The translations under genes were made by a program, and so were the position numbers. Below are positions 20,069-32,200 of a DNA stretch of 64,000 bases, piece by piece (positions within the stretch are counted from its first letter, which is position 1; every line of letters begins with the position of its first letter). Below the pieces are notes generated by a model that was given only the letters and a program-made list of their open reading frames with translations, made no database searches and was not told the DNA's origin. Origin of the DNA: Coprinus comatus. Taxonomy: Eukaryota > Basidiomycota > Agaricomycetes > Agaricales > Agaricaceae. The stretch spans positions 246,828-310,827 of the forward strand of contig JAWPGT010000029.1 in assembly GCA_034638255.1 (NCBI GenBank), in the 5' to 3' direction.

Positions 20069-21925
20069 ATGTCCCAGAGGGCAGCCAACGACTTACCACC
20101 ACAGACGATGACAAACTTGTCAAATTCATCTCAATCTCAGAGGCTTGACATGGATGCCACACATCAAATGGCACCTCCCAGTAACTGCATACAACTTCGT
20201 TGTAGATTGTCCTAGAGACTCAAAGTATACTCGTAGCATTGCAGGGAAATAGAAATCACGCTCAGACCCCATACGAAACTACACAGCAAGCGCCTTCCCA
20301 GGCGCCCAGTAGCAGCAACCCTGGTTCCTACCACACGTCTGGTATGTTCCCACCTCCACCGCAGTTAATTGCTCACAGGATACTTATTCCGTGTTAGGTG
20401 GCATTCAAGTTCAAGGAGTGGGAGAGGCTCGCTTAGGGACTTTTCCTTCAGATACTAGCGCAAACGATAACGGCGGTGGGAGCAGTATGTACCTTGAATA
20501 TTGTTCAATGGACTGACCAAGAACGTAGTTTCACAACATATTCCAGTAGTAGGATGGTTCAAAAAACGATCCGGCAAACACTCACAAGAATTGAGTACAC
20601 CTTCGACTCCTCAAAACAATACTGCAAGTGCTCCAAATGATGCGAATTTTCGAGGTGAGACATATCTCGATGATATCTGACGTCAACATGCTGATATGGG
20701 TGTCAATATTTCAGGCACTTCAAGTTTGGCGACACATGAAAACGTGAGCCATCAAGATAGAAGAATAGACCGGGAACTCGAGCAACAACCTCCTGGACAA
20801 TATATAACACCCGGTATGTTTCCATCGATACTATTAAGCATACCCAAAGCACTCATACACTAGAATTTAAGAAAATCATTTCCATAACTCGCTTGCAAGT
20901 ACTCCTGAAAAACGCAGTAGTGGTAAGTTGAGACATCTAACCTGATACCATTATACTTCATTTACTAGACGCGCTCATGCTTAATAACAGGAAGCAAGTC
21001 CAAGAAGCATCGCGCACAAAATTCATCGAGCACGGCCCCATCATTATTCCAAAGCGTTGATACAGATATCCCAAACATTGTCATATTCGGAGAGACAGGA
21101 ACGGGCAAAAGTTCCGTCATCAACATGCTTTCCGATGTCGATATCTCCAACGCCGCCAAAGTTTCCAATTCCGCATTGGGTTGTACATTCGGTAGTACAC
21201 CCCATGCCATCACGATTGACGGTATTCGTTACAACATCTGGGATACTGCTGGTCTCAACGAAGGCGAAGCTGGGAACGTTCCCGCTGAACAAGCGTTAGA
21301 CAACTTACGTGAACTCGTTAATAACCTGAAAGATGGAATTAGTCTTTTGGTTTATTGTATCAAAGGTTCCCGTTATCGAGACATTCTTAAATTCAATTAC
21401 GACATCTTCACTCAAATTATCTGTCAACAAAGCGTTCCCGTTGTGGTTGTCATTACGGGTTTAGAGAACGAATCTCCTATGGATAATTGGTGGATTGAAA
21501 ATTCCAACGAATTCAAGATTCGCGGAATTGTATTCGACGGACATGCTTGCATTACCGCGTCCCCAGGAAAGAAGAATAAGAAAGGTGAACATATTTTTGA
21601 AGAGGAATACGAAGAGTCGAAGGTGGTTGTTCGGGAATTCATCAAGAAATATTGTCCTCCGGGAACTAAGGCGTTGAAAGTGGTGGATCAGAGACTCTGG
21701 TTAGAGAGGATTGGGTACGGAATTCAAAAATATTATGAGGAATATAATGGGTATAGTCAAGCAGACAACGGGGATGGTCATAGGTATACAGGAGGAGGGG
21801 GCCATACTACCACTGGGCGTGCAGTAAGGGGAAATGATACTGCTGCTGGAGCTCTCCCAGGATTTTCTGGGATGAACATTCTTTATTTGATTGGCAATGC
21901 GATACTGAGAAAGTTATTGGCTTAA
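20069..21925 (+). CDS. P-loop GTPase, type II, with disordered N-terminal exons (copy A)
   Basis: The last exon (20991-21925) encodes the GTPase: GETGTGKSS, DTAGLNE, VITGLENE with MDNWW in place of NKxD, then a Gly-rich linker and a hydrophobic C-terminal tail (MNILYLIGNAILRKLL), possibly a membrane anchor. Upstream exons 20365-20484, 20547-20654, 20715-20813 and 20872-20922 have good GT-AG borders, and every junction is phase 1. They encode Ser/Pro/Gln/Asn-rich sequence. The ATG at 20069 is a candidate first exon (ending about 20180, also phase 1), but I could not join it cleanly, so the 5' end is unsettled. The minimum protein is about 437 aa. The second copy is at 46155-47996. Confidence 0.75.
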
Positions 21926-22196
21926 TCATTTCGTGGCATTGATTCTTACTCGATACCGTACCGTACATTCGTGTCTCAGCGCCTGAAATATGAGTATCAC
22001 TCGACTCGATCAATTAAAATGTGATAATAGTGTGCCTACCCCCTACCCAGATGCTGTCCAAGAACTTAGAACTTTAGAAGCTGTAAGATATCGTATATTT
22101 ATCCCCGCAGTAAATAACCACAACACGCGAAAAAAGCATGTAACTTGGCCAGGCATCGCAATAACAAGGCTTCGAAACACGAGTACGAGTTGAGCC

Positions 22197-22206
22197 TCGT
22201 ATATAT
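22197..22206 (+). promoter_or_regulatory. TATA-like element of the type III GTPase
   Basis: A TATATATATC run upstream of the type III GTPase, conserved in the duplicate at about 51757-51766. It lies about 140-180 bp before the uORF and main start. Confidence 0.4.
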
Positions 22207-22341
22207 ATCCATCCTTGACCATGCGGTATATACAACGCTCCCGTCTAACAAGCAGTGTTATCCAGACTCCATACTAGTTGTAAGTGCAAGACTAATCCTC
22301 TGCAACACTTGCAGAATAACACTTTTTAACACTAACTCATC

Positions 22342-22395
22342 ATGGTACGACAGATACCCTTCGCATCTAACCCTCTCAAATGTCTGCCAACGTAA
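22342..22395 (+). other. upstream ORF overlapping the GTPase start
   Basis: An ATG 38 bp before the main ATG opens a 17-codon frame (MVRQIPFASNPLKCLPT, stop TAA) that ends 13 bp inside the GTPase in another frame. In the duplicate (51901-51957) the uORF is kept with one extra codon, because the 3-base indel preserves both frames. Such an overlapping uORF would be expected to lower translation of the main frame. Confidence 0.55.
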
Positions 22396-23173
22396 TTCTT
22401 TTTGGCGAAACCGGAGCGGGCAAAAGCTCCCTTATCAACCTCATGTGTGGCGACAACAGAGCAGATATCTCCAATGCAGCTATAGGCTGTACTCTTGAAG
22501 CCCAACCTCACGAGTACACCGACTCCCACGGCATTAATTTCCGTTTCTGGGATACCGCAGGACTTGATGAAGGTGATGGAGGTAGAGTTCCAAAGGTCGA
22601 TGCTATAATCCGCCTATATCGTTTGATGGTCAATCTCAATGAAGGTATCAGCCTTCTCGTATTCGTTATGCGTGCTCCTAGATTGAAGGAAGCTTCCGTT
22701 CATAATTGGAGACTATTCCACCAGATCATCTGTCGTTCTGAAGTCCCAATTGTGGTCGCAGTTACGGGCCTTGAGAATGAGCAGTCAAGGGCGAACTGGT
22801 GGAATAGTAACGAGAGTTCTTTTCATAGTTATGGTATATTTCCAGCGGGGTATGCTGGTGTCGTCGGGACTAGAGGTAAAAAAATAGGGATGGAACGTTC
22901 AAATTGGATGAAGAGTATCAAGAATCGAGAGAGGACATGCTTTGTCTCGTACGATCTCATTTACGTGCTTGGGGACCATGGCGGCCTTCTCGAGTAGAGT
23001 GGTTTCGTCATGTTACCGAGGTATCATTTCAGGATCAGGGATGGTGTAGATCTCCAAAAAGGGTAGAGGAAGTTCGAAAAGTTGCATGCGAAGGAATCCA
23101 GATGTTGAGAGATCAATGTAAGATGTCAGAGGCGGAGGCGCATGATCTTGGGCAACGCTTGTCGCAAACCTAG
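22380..23173 (+). pseudogene. P-loop GTPase, type III (copy A), one-base frameshift
   Basis: Starts MSANVILFGETGAGKSSLINLMCG; it has DTAGLDEG and VTGLENE with ANWW. It is nearly identical to the intact 265 aa protein at 51939-52736. At about 22877-22884 it has seven A where the other copy has eight, so the frame shifts after TRGKK and a stop comes at 22997. The lost C-terminal part continues in another frame at 22904-23173. Unless the base is a sequencing error, the protein is truncated by about 90 residues. The ATP/GTP-binding motifs remain, so a partial product is possible. Confidence 0.85.
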
Positions 23174-23597
23174 TTAGTATTGGTTGTACTATTTGTCGTT
23201 GGTATTGTGTAGATTGTAGTCGCTCCCACCTCTTCCGCTGTTGTTTGTTTATCGTAGTAGTATGCGAATGGTTTTAGAATCTTCCCCAGTTTCCATTCTC
23301 ATGGGTGGTTCGAACTTTACATGCCTTGACTTCAACGACCATCGTGTAGAGGCGGCTGGATACGAGTCCTTCGAATTCACTGTAAACGACGTAAATCAGC
23401 TTGAAGTTACAATAAATTTAGGTAAAATATTAAACTTGCCATTTTTGTGGAGGTCGGATGGAAATATTTGTTGATATCTGTTACATGAAACCGAATAACA
23501 TTGGCCATCCTGGAAATGTACGGAGTGAGTAATGAAGAAGTGTTCTATGGTATTTGAGTAGAACAAATTGAATATTTACCTAGAACAGTCTTGTAGC
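23174..23597. other. 3' flank of the type III GTPase
   Basis: Duplicated at 52737-53160 with few changes. A 77-codon open frame at 23241-23474 is broken by a one-base indel in the other copy, so I do not call it a gene. Confidence 0.5.
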
Positions 23598-24218
23598 TAG
23601 GGCTGCCGCCCGTACCGTATACGGTTACGGCCGTATAATTTACGGTCATAATACGGCCTTTCCCGTACCGTAGCCGTACCGTATAATAAATATTTCAAGG
23701 TCGGTACGGTACGGTAAAGGACATCTTACGGTACGTACCGTACTTTTACGGTATACGGGTAAGTCTATCACCATCATTATTTCGACAAGGTCATTGAGCT
23801 GGTGTTGGCTTGGTTCTAACCCGGCGTTAACTTATTAAACATTCAAGACTCAATATATAGAGTTATAAACATAGAAATCAGATAAAAATACAAGTGTTGT
23901 TCTTGTAATTTTTTTTAAAATACTCTAGAAATAGTGGATGACTGTGCCATTGCGAGAGAGTTTATGTTACTGATTGAGGAGAGACTGAGTGTTATGAATC
24001 GATGACGTTTCGACGTACCATTGATGGTATCACATGATGTCATGACCGACTACCGTCCATACGGCCGTCGACGGGCAAAAAATACGGTACAGTACGGTAC
24101 ACTCCGTACCGTCAACCGTACCGTATTGAGGCTACTTGATCGCTCTTACGGTACGGTACCGTATACCGTATACGGGTGGCCCGTAAACCGTATTATACGG
24201 TTACGGGCGGCAGCCCTA
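23598..24218. mobile_element. hAT-type MITE, 621 bp, with 8 bp target duplication
   Basis: Ends are perfect 17 bp inverted repeats (TAGGGCTGCCGCCCGTA). They are flanked by CTTGTAGC on both sides (23590-23597 and 24219-24226). The duplicate locus at 53153-53160 has a single CTTGTAGC and no insert, which proves insertion. An 8 bp duplication with TAGGG ends is typical of the hAT superfamily. There is no transposase ORF. Both ends are packed with TACGGT/ACCGTA repeats over about 150 bp, probably transposase-binding subterminal repeats. Confidence 0.92.
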
Positions 24219-24226
24219 CTTGTAGC

Positions 24227-24639
24227 GCTTCGTTTCGGTTTGGTTCTTCTATCTTCTACCAAGAGTGTCGAATGCTTCCAAACAAACTTCCAGTGTGCTA
24301 ATACCCATTTTCCGGTGTGCCTTTACTTCTTTATGTATGCATCATGATGAGGTGTGCGTTTATTAGAACCACGGTGATCGAGCTAACACCGTACTATAGT
24401 TGTTCCGATTGTTTTTTGGGCCATCATGTGTAGATATAAAATGCGAGGGCAAGTGTGTTGGTAATGGAACGTTGAGATAAGGGTATTAGCATATCTGTAA
24501 ATAATGTGTGGTTTTAAAGAGTACCTGGGTAAGGTACAAACATTAGAGGGTGTCAGGTGGTTGATGGGTCAACATATTTAGTAGAACATACCGAAGTCAT
24601 TTTTAAAGTACCTATTTCATCGAAGTATGCGTTATTTGC
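24227..24639. other. intergenic, partly duplicated
   Basis: Matches 53161-53345 with a gap of about 170 bp missing from the other copy. No gene seen. Confidence 0.5.
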
Positions 24640-24960
24640 CTTGATTGTTGTGCAAGTTCTTTTTTGGTCGTTGGGCATATATGTATGCATAAGAGTTTCG
24701 GAGCATTGTGGATACTTCACTGGAACCTCCAGATTGGTCAAAGAACGAAACTTATTTCTGTAAGAGAAGTAGAACAATGTATTGGATTTGGAACTGGAAA
24801 TGTATTACAACCTGATGGCAATTGCCCAAATATTGTCCCGTTGTAAATACTCCGGTTGATTTTGGTGCGAAGTATACTACTGATAGAACTTCGTGCGCTA
24901 TTCAATGCGATAGGTATGTTTGTGATAACGGATAAACTTCTGCCGGTAAATTTATTTCTT
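24640..24960 (+). pseudogene. diverged LPMO-like gene fragment (last two exons)
   Basis: Translation in shifting frames gives DTSLEPPDWSKNET (compare NTSLGPPNWPKNET in the intact gene), then NIV..NTPVDFGAKYTT and TSCAIQCDRYVCDNG, matching the region around TKCTTAGKCAIQWYWYAYN. Stops and frameshifts are present. It is older than the copy at 17762. Part of it recurs at about 53380-53590. It sits just before a minus-strand type I GTPase, as the other LPMO pieces do. Confidence 0.7.
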
Positions 24961-25146
24961 GAAATTTAAATTTGTTTATAGCTCGGAAAGTTGAACATTT
25001 TCAGATCTAGCTTTAAAGTGAACTTTGATAGTAGAATCTGGGGATACAAACGAACAACACCATTATGCTTCTACAATTGAATCTAAGGAAACAAGATCAA
25101 ACTGAATGTCTACCGACCTCTTGCTTATCGCTACTATGTCCCCAGC

Positions 25147-25947
25147 CTATCCGTTCAACTTCTCTGTGAGCTCCTTAACATCCTTCTCCGAAAAACCACA
25201 ATCGATGAGTTGTCGATGCGACTCGGTGAGTTGTATTTTGTGCTCAGTGATTTCTTTCGGAGGAAAGAGACCAAAGAACTGAGTCTCATATGTGGTAACT
25301 ATGACTTTTTTGAACCATTCTACCGCTGGGACCTTCCAAGGGGAGGTCAAGCATGTTGAACGGAGAAGACGAATTACTTTTTCCCTTGACTCTTCGTATG
25401 CAGCATCGAACGCATAAGTCCCCAAACGCATCCTCGACTCTTCCCCCCTCCTTGCTGTAATACACGCAAAACCACTAGGATGTATACCATAAGCTTGAAA
25501 CACCGCCCGGTTATCAATCCACCATTGATCCATATCACCGTTCTCTTCCTCCAATCCAGTGATCACAATTACAATTGGAACTTTCTTCTGGCAGATAATT
25601 TCGTGAAAGAGTTTCCAGTTCTTGGGTGTAGTGTCTTTAATTCTAGGAGCGCGCATTACGAAAACCAGAAGGTTTACGCCAGGACTGAGATCACGAAGAA
25701 GACAGTAGAGTTGGAGGGTGGCAGCTGTATGGGGGACCCTGTCTCCATCTCGTTGATTTAGACCAGCTGTATCCCATAGCAACATTTCACAACCCCTAAG
25801 GGATACTGGATATGCTTTACTCTGGATGGTACATCCTCTTGCTCCGCATGATATATCGGCGACACATTCGTTTGGAGAGAGCATGTTGATCACGCTACTC
25901 TTTCCTGCACCAGTTTCTCCAAAGATGATAATATTGGCAGGTGCCAT
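25147..25947 (-). CDS. P-loop GTPase, type I (diverged paralogue)
   Basis: 266 aa intronless GTPase starting MAPANIIIFGETGAGKSSVINML. G1 is GETGAGKSS, G3 is DTAGLN, and TGLE with MDQWW stands in the G4 position. The C-terminus PPKEITEHKIQL to EKLNG matches the other type I proteins. It is clearly more diverged from 18391-19191 and 44464-45264 than those two are from each other. Convergent with the LPMO fragment at 24640-24960. TTTCGTTA lies 47-54 bp before its ATG, as in its paralogues. Confidence 0.9.
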   Translation of the reverse strand: MAPANIIIFGETGAGKSSVINMLSPNECVADISCGARGCTIQSKAYPVSLRGCEMLLWDTAGLNQRDGDRVPHTAATLQLYCLLRDLSPGVNLLVFVMRAPRIKDTTPKNWKLFHEIICQKKVPIVIVITGLEEENGDMDQWWIDNRAVFQAYGIHPSGFACITARRGEESRMRLGTYAFDAAYEESREKVIRLLRSTCLTSPWKVPAVEWFKKVIVTTYETQFFGLFPPKEITEHKIQLTESHRQLIDCGFSEKDVKELTEKLNG

Positions 25948-26766
25948 AGTAAATCAAGTGGGTAAGTAGTTATGGAGGTAAATGGGATGGTGTTTTCGTT
26001 ACAAGGGAGACTACGATTCTTATGCAACGGAGTCAAGAGGTGATGATAACTTTGGCTAATCCGAATTCGTCGTTACGAAAGAAAAAGTATATTACAAGTT
26101 TCTTCTGGCACAGTAGTAAGTAGTAACTGGAAGTCTTACCTCGTGGTGGACATGTGCGAGTCAATCCACCAATCAGTATCCCGATATATATTCCAAAGTA
26201 GTGACAGGTGTACACTATAGACATGATGAATAGGATATCAATCATTTCAACCTAAATTATGAAAAGCGCAGTACGTTTCTGAAGATTCTGTTACTCTATA
26301 TCCAATGGTATGACTTGGTGAGGTTTTGTTGCTTCTGTGGAACCAACACTTAAGTAACATTTATTTATAGCATCATATAGCCCTTGGTTCCCCGCAGTCG
26401 ATTTATCCATCGATAACTACTATAACTCGAGAACTATATTTTCGTACTGCTTCTATTAGGGTGACAGTGCCACTGACTGCGGTGGAAGTGAGAAGACAGT
26501 TTCGTAGCTGTTATTAATAGTACGTGAGTACATAGTATAATGTTTTAGGGTGGTTCAAAATATTAACATAGAACACCTTGATAATGAACGTTAAACATGA
26601 GGCCCTGAGTGAGGTCCTTTCATTTATGTTTCGTATATATTAGTATTACCACTTCCACCTTATTCTGAGTCTTCAACTTTCCAAACTATCCCAGACCCTA
26701 CTGGACTTGAGCCTTATACCCTCAACAAATTACTGGCCCGGGTATCTATCTATCCGACTCGGGATT
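25948..26766. other. intergenic upstream of GTPase
   Basis: Holds the shared TTTCGTTA motif at 25994-26001 and a following CTTATGCAACGGAGTC block. No further gene supported; a 70-codon minus-strand frame at 26033-26245 is hydrophobic but has no support. Confidence 0.5.
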
Positions 26767-27179
26767 ATGGCTGAACTTGCCTCGCCAAGGAAAAAACCCT
26801 CCAAAGCTACAGCCAATTCCACTGGAATTGAAATATCATCTGGTAGTAGTAATTGTATATAACATCTTCCCTACCACAATATACCTTAACGACTTCTAAT
26901 AATAATATATTCCTAGCTTCACAGAGAGGTACAGAAAGTCAAGCTCAAAAAGTTGATAGTAGGAATGAAGAATATGATGGAAAGCCTAATCCTGATCAAA
27001 AAGAAAACGAGGGTAATAACCGAGTAGACGATAATGTTGAGGATTCGGAGATCCGAGGAAGAACAAGTTCGACTACTAGACGATCCGTCTGCGATTTTTG
27101 TACTGTGCTGTTTGCCCTACTTATTTTGGTGACTTGGGGTTTATTGTTGAGGGAACTTATGATGCGAGAACTGAGGTAG
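26767..27179 (+). CDS. small tail-anchored hypothetical protein (2 exons)
   Basis: Exon 1 is 26767-26842 (MAELASPRKKPSKATANS...), exon 2 is 26917-27179; the 74 bp intron has GT-AG borders and the frame joins in phase 1. The product is 112 aa. The N-terminal two thirds is hydrophilic and charged (Asp/Glu/Asn/Arg). The C-terminus carries one strongly hydrophobic segment (FCTVLFALLILVTWGLLL) followed by a short charged tail, the layout of a tail-anchored membrane protein. I do not recognise the family. Confidence 0.6.
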
Positions 27180-28105
27180 TGGTAGTGGTAGGGTATTGAT
27201 TTACATACTGTCATCTATGTGTGCCAAATTGTGCAGTGTCATTCGAGTGTAAAAGGAATATTGTACTCTCATCATGATGTTCATTTGATGAAAGAAAGAA
27301 AAACTTGAATATACCGCAATGTAGCAATGAGAACTTTTGAACTAACTGTAGCATCATTTACTCTATTGTTTAAACTGCTAGTGCATTTTTACATTTTTGG
27401 AGACGGCTTGAAGTTCGAGTTCAAGATTCTCGAGAGAGAGAGGTGTCGTCATAGCACGTGACTCATACTTTGACACGCGCGTGAAAATCGCATCCCGCCT
27501 TCCTCCTCGTCTACCCCACATCATGCCTCCCACAAGCATTTGGAATTGGATCTTCACGAAATGAAGTAGATAGAATGCAGAGGATGTAGCAGACCACTTC
27601 ATGCATTTACAGTTCTACAACATTATCATATATTATGATATAAACGAGTCGTAATTACAGCTCTTCGATTTGAGCTTCCTATCATCATCGTATATGCCAT
27701 TCCACACCGCTCATCAAGTTTATGGCTCAGTGGAAGAACATCTATTTGCCTTGGCAATAAGTGCTGTGGACAGATTTCGAAGAAGTGATATCCGATCTGA
27801 ACCTTTCCCACAGTACAAAGCACTTGGAGAAATTCGAAGTCTTCAAGAAGTCCTCTCAAGTGTATCATGGTCTGTGCGCAGTTACCGAGTCATGTTCATC
27901 ATGTTGGGGGTCTACTCTGTGCAGTGCAACGTTGGAGAAGCGTTTTTCCCACCCTACCCAACTGCTTGTGATGCTTTAGCATTATCATCAATAGTAGCGT
28001 TCATAGCTTATACATATACATAGGTGCAGAGCTATAGATCCAGAGAACAATTACAACGAGAGAAGAGACAGAGGTAGCGCAGGTCGGAGGGCTGCAGCGA
28101 GCGGC
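27180..28105. other. intergenic with unresolved ORFs on both strands
   Basis: Competing open frames occur on the plus strand (27694-28023, with a hydrophobic C-terminus) and the minus strand (27378-27602 and 27626-27868). No splice model or recognisable domain favours one. A small gene may lie here. Confidence 0.35.
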
Positions 28106-28581
<476 letters not shown>

Positions 28582-29229
28582 GACAAAGTTATAAGGGTGG
28601 TGTTGTTGTTGTTGTTGGGATGGTGGTGGTTGTTGAGAGAAAGCAAGTTGTTGATGTGCTACGCCTCTTAATTGCCCTTCACGCGCTTGTTTGGCTTTGT
28701 TGACGCGCTTTGACGCGCTGGGTGTTTATTGCTTATTTCATTTGTCCGTTGTTTTGTCCACAGTGTCTAGGCTAATAACACAACCTTCCCCACCTTCGTC
28801 ATAATGAATCAAGTATTTTCTATACTTCATATGATTCTCATTTTTTCTGCAGTATTCAAGTCCTGGAAAATCCTAACATTGATAGCCCCTTATTTATTAT
28901 GGCCTCGGAAAATATTAATAATGACTTGGTACGTTCTTGCGGAACAAAGTTGGCATGGGGAATAACTCGCAAAACGATTTTACTAGAGCTTGAGAGTCAC
29001 TTCTATCTTCGTCCGCGGTGCTAAGACGCAAGAAAAAACGGTTATCAATTCTTAGCTCAGCACTACATCTACATTCTCACACATTCTCCAACCTTCACCT
29101 CGTGGACTCTTTATCGAGCGCCCAATTGATCTTGAACCTTCAAGGTGTATCAGGCGCCTGATAGACAGTTTAAAGGCATACCGATCGTTCAAATATCACT
29201 GTAGTACTTTCCTACCTCCTCATTTCAGG
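28582..29229. other. divergent promoter region of H4 and the sacsin-like gene
   Basis: No ORF supported. Contains CAA/GTT-rich 5' UTR sequence of H4 near 28595-28640 and TTTGACGCGCT repeats near 28700-28720. Confidence 0.5.
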
Positions 29230-32200
29230 ATGCCAGTAGTATTCAAACAAGAAGTTGATCCTATCAATGCAATCAAGAAAATTCTCGACGACTATCCTCT
29301 CAACGATGGTCCTATACGTGAAATTATCCAAAATTCAAATGATGCGCATGCGACGAGACAGGTGCGCTAGCAAAGTGGCTCTTTTAGTTACCATATAACG
29401 ATCAAATGTGTTTGATAATCGCATAGGTGATCGTGCTCGATCGTAGAAGACATCCTACGGATAATCTTATCAATAACAGTTACACTGAATATCAGCAAGC
29501 ACCAGCATTGATTGCCTTCAATGATTCAATATTTCAACCCCATGATTGGGATTCTCTACGGAAAATCCTTGGCTCCTCCAAGACAAACAACGCCGAGTAT
29601 GTACTTCTCGTCGTTTGTGAAAAAGACACCATCTTATTCTCTTTCAAGGGCAATTGGTCAATTCGGACAAGGGTTCAGAAGTGTTTACCATGTATCTTCG
29701 GTCTTAAGCTCCAAAAAGAAAATTCATCTGATTTATTTTTCAGCTGACCGATTGCCCTCAAATATTTTCCGATGACACTCTCGTCATGCTAGATGTCCGG
29801 CACGAAAACAAGGGAATTAAATTCACTACCACAAATCCAAATGATTTTTCTTCGCATCCAACCTCTTTCAGTGGAATTCCCACTGTTTCGTATGCAGCGG
29901 CATATACACCCACATCACCTGCTATCATGCAAGGAACAATGATTCGCTTACCATTACGATCATTCCCTTCTAATGTTAGTGAAAGAACACATAAACCCGA
30001 CGATGTTATGAAACTGCTTCAAGAATTTATAAAGCATGACTTGGAAATCGTTCTTCTGTTCATGCAACATGTCAAATCTATCGAGATTTGGGAGATACTT
30101 GGAAACGGAACACAAAGGGAGATCGCGAGAGCTGAAACCAAGGAAGTCGAAAAGAGTAGAAAGATCATGGGTGGTCGTGAGGGTTATGAAACTTGGCAAT
30201 CCCTTGTCAGCATTTCTGTACATCTCCCCGATCAACCAAAAACCGAGACGAGATCCACGACATGGAGAATTCTACATTGTCCCTTTATCGATACCCATTC
30301 AATTGGAATCCTTAACAAACTCTCGTCAGGATATAGAGTTCAGATGGAGAGACGCAAGTTTAATCAAGCTATTACACTTGCGACACCTCTGCACTTTGAT
30401 CCTCCTCTCAAAATTTTCGGACCTTGGAAAGGTGGTCGCTTGTTTAATGGCTTACCTCTCCCGCGTTCGTTGAGTGACGAGTTCAAATGGCCTGTCCACG
30501 TTAATGCACGATTTGCGATTACAAGTTCTCGACAACATTTGAAACATTCGAATTCCGATGGTATTATTGAACCAAGGTACGTAACAACCATTTTATTTTA
30601 TTTCCATCCCAAGTTCCATCATATGCATAATACCATACTCACAACAACAATAACTCTAGTTTCGAGGACAAGTGGAATCCCTGCCTATTTCATAGTTTTA
30701 TTTCTCAAGCATGGACTTTCCTGCTTTACGTCCTCGCAAAAGACGATTTAGTACCCAACATCTTTGATTACTGGCCTCAACAAACAAAAACCTATCATTC
30801 ATCATTTCGTTTACATCAACAACAAGGGAAGCCTGAAGAATTTCAATTACACAGTATGCCAAATTCAGGAGAATCAGCTAGCGAGACGATGATGCAGTTG
30901 GTATTCAATTGTGTTGTTGAAGGAAAAATACACGTTTGGCCTGTATATTCGTCAACTTCAACTACTGCAAGTATAGTCGGCAACGTCAATAAGATAGAGT
31001 ATGCGGAACTTGGTGAAATTAAAGTGGCCGATGAAGATATTCACAAGTCGGAATTGAGAAATGCGTTAGCGGAGTGTGGATTGAAGTTTACGAAACCGCC
31101 GAAGGAGATTAGAGGGTTGATTGGGAAATATGTGAAGAGGAGATTTGAGCTTTTGGATCCTAAGAATGTACATAATGAACTTTTAGTGCGTGCTTTTTTA
31201 TTCCTTTTTTAATACGATGGCAAATGCTGATACTATTCCTTGATATATGCTATTAGAAAAACGTATCCAAATTGGAAGACGTTATATCGACGTCGTCGAA
31301 GACTATCGCTCCAATACTCGAGTATCTTCTCAAATCAGAAGATCTGTCACTTGTTGCCGGGCTCCCTCTCATCGCCAACGTTGATGCTCAATACATCTCT
31401 CTACAAAGGTTAAACCTTAGGGATGAAAAACAAACGAAACATACACTCTTAGATGATCAAACCAGTCGACTCTTTTCCGCGTATGATGGTAACGCCATCT
31501 CCCTTTCCTCGCTTCCCCGAATGCATGCATCCACTTTCGAGAAAAACGCTCCTGTAACACTCAACGTCGTACCTTTGAATGCAGTCAAAGTCAAAGATTA
31601 TCTTTCGTCTGATCCTCGTTGGAGTACGGGTATGACATCATTTGACAATCCAGTACCAGTTCCAAATCCACTTCCACACGAAACAACTACATTCCTCGCG
31701 AATTTTTGGAAATGGTTATCATCATGGTCTTTGCGATCCCAATTTCTTGATTTACCAGAGGTTCAAGAATTGTATTTGGTACCTACCCGTCTAGGTTTAC
31801 GAAAACTCAAAGACCCAGTATTCGAATCCAATATCCAACTTTCGCTTTCTAAATGTTTTCGAGCACTTGGAATCAGTATATTGGATAACAATACTGTTCA
31901 AAATATTTTAGGACATGGTCTTGGTGGATTAGGAATCGTCAAAAAAGTTGATGACATTCGTTCCATTATTTTGGGTGTCAATATCCCATCCGACGTTTCT
32001 TCAACCTCGAACCTGACTTCAATGGATTATAAAGTTCTTATTGAACATATTGCAAAATCTGTTGGGAGTTGTGAACCTGAATCGTTGACGGAAGAGGAAC
32101 GAAAGAAATTAAGATCGTTACCTATTTTTCCTATTCTTGATCCACTGGAAGGTCCTTCATCTTCACTTAAACCAAAACCTTCTTCGATACCCGAGAAGGC

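Noticed and set aside
23241..23474. 77-codon ORF after the type III GTPase
   Set aside because: The duplicate has a one-base insertion early in this frame while the DNA is otherwise nearly identical, so it is not under coding constraint.
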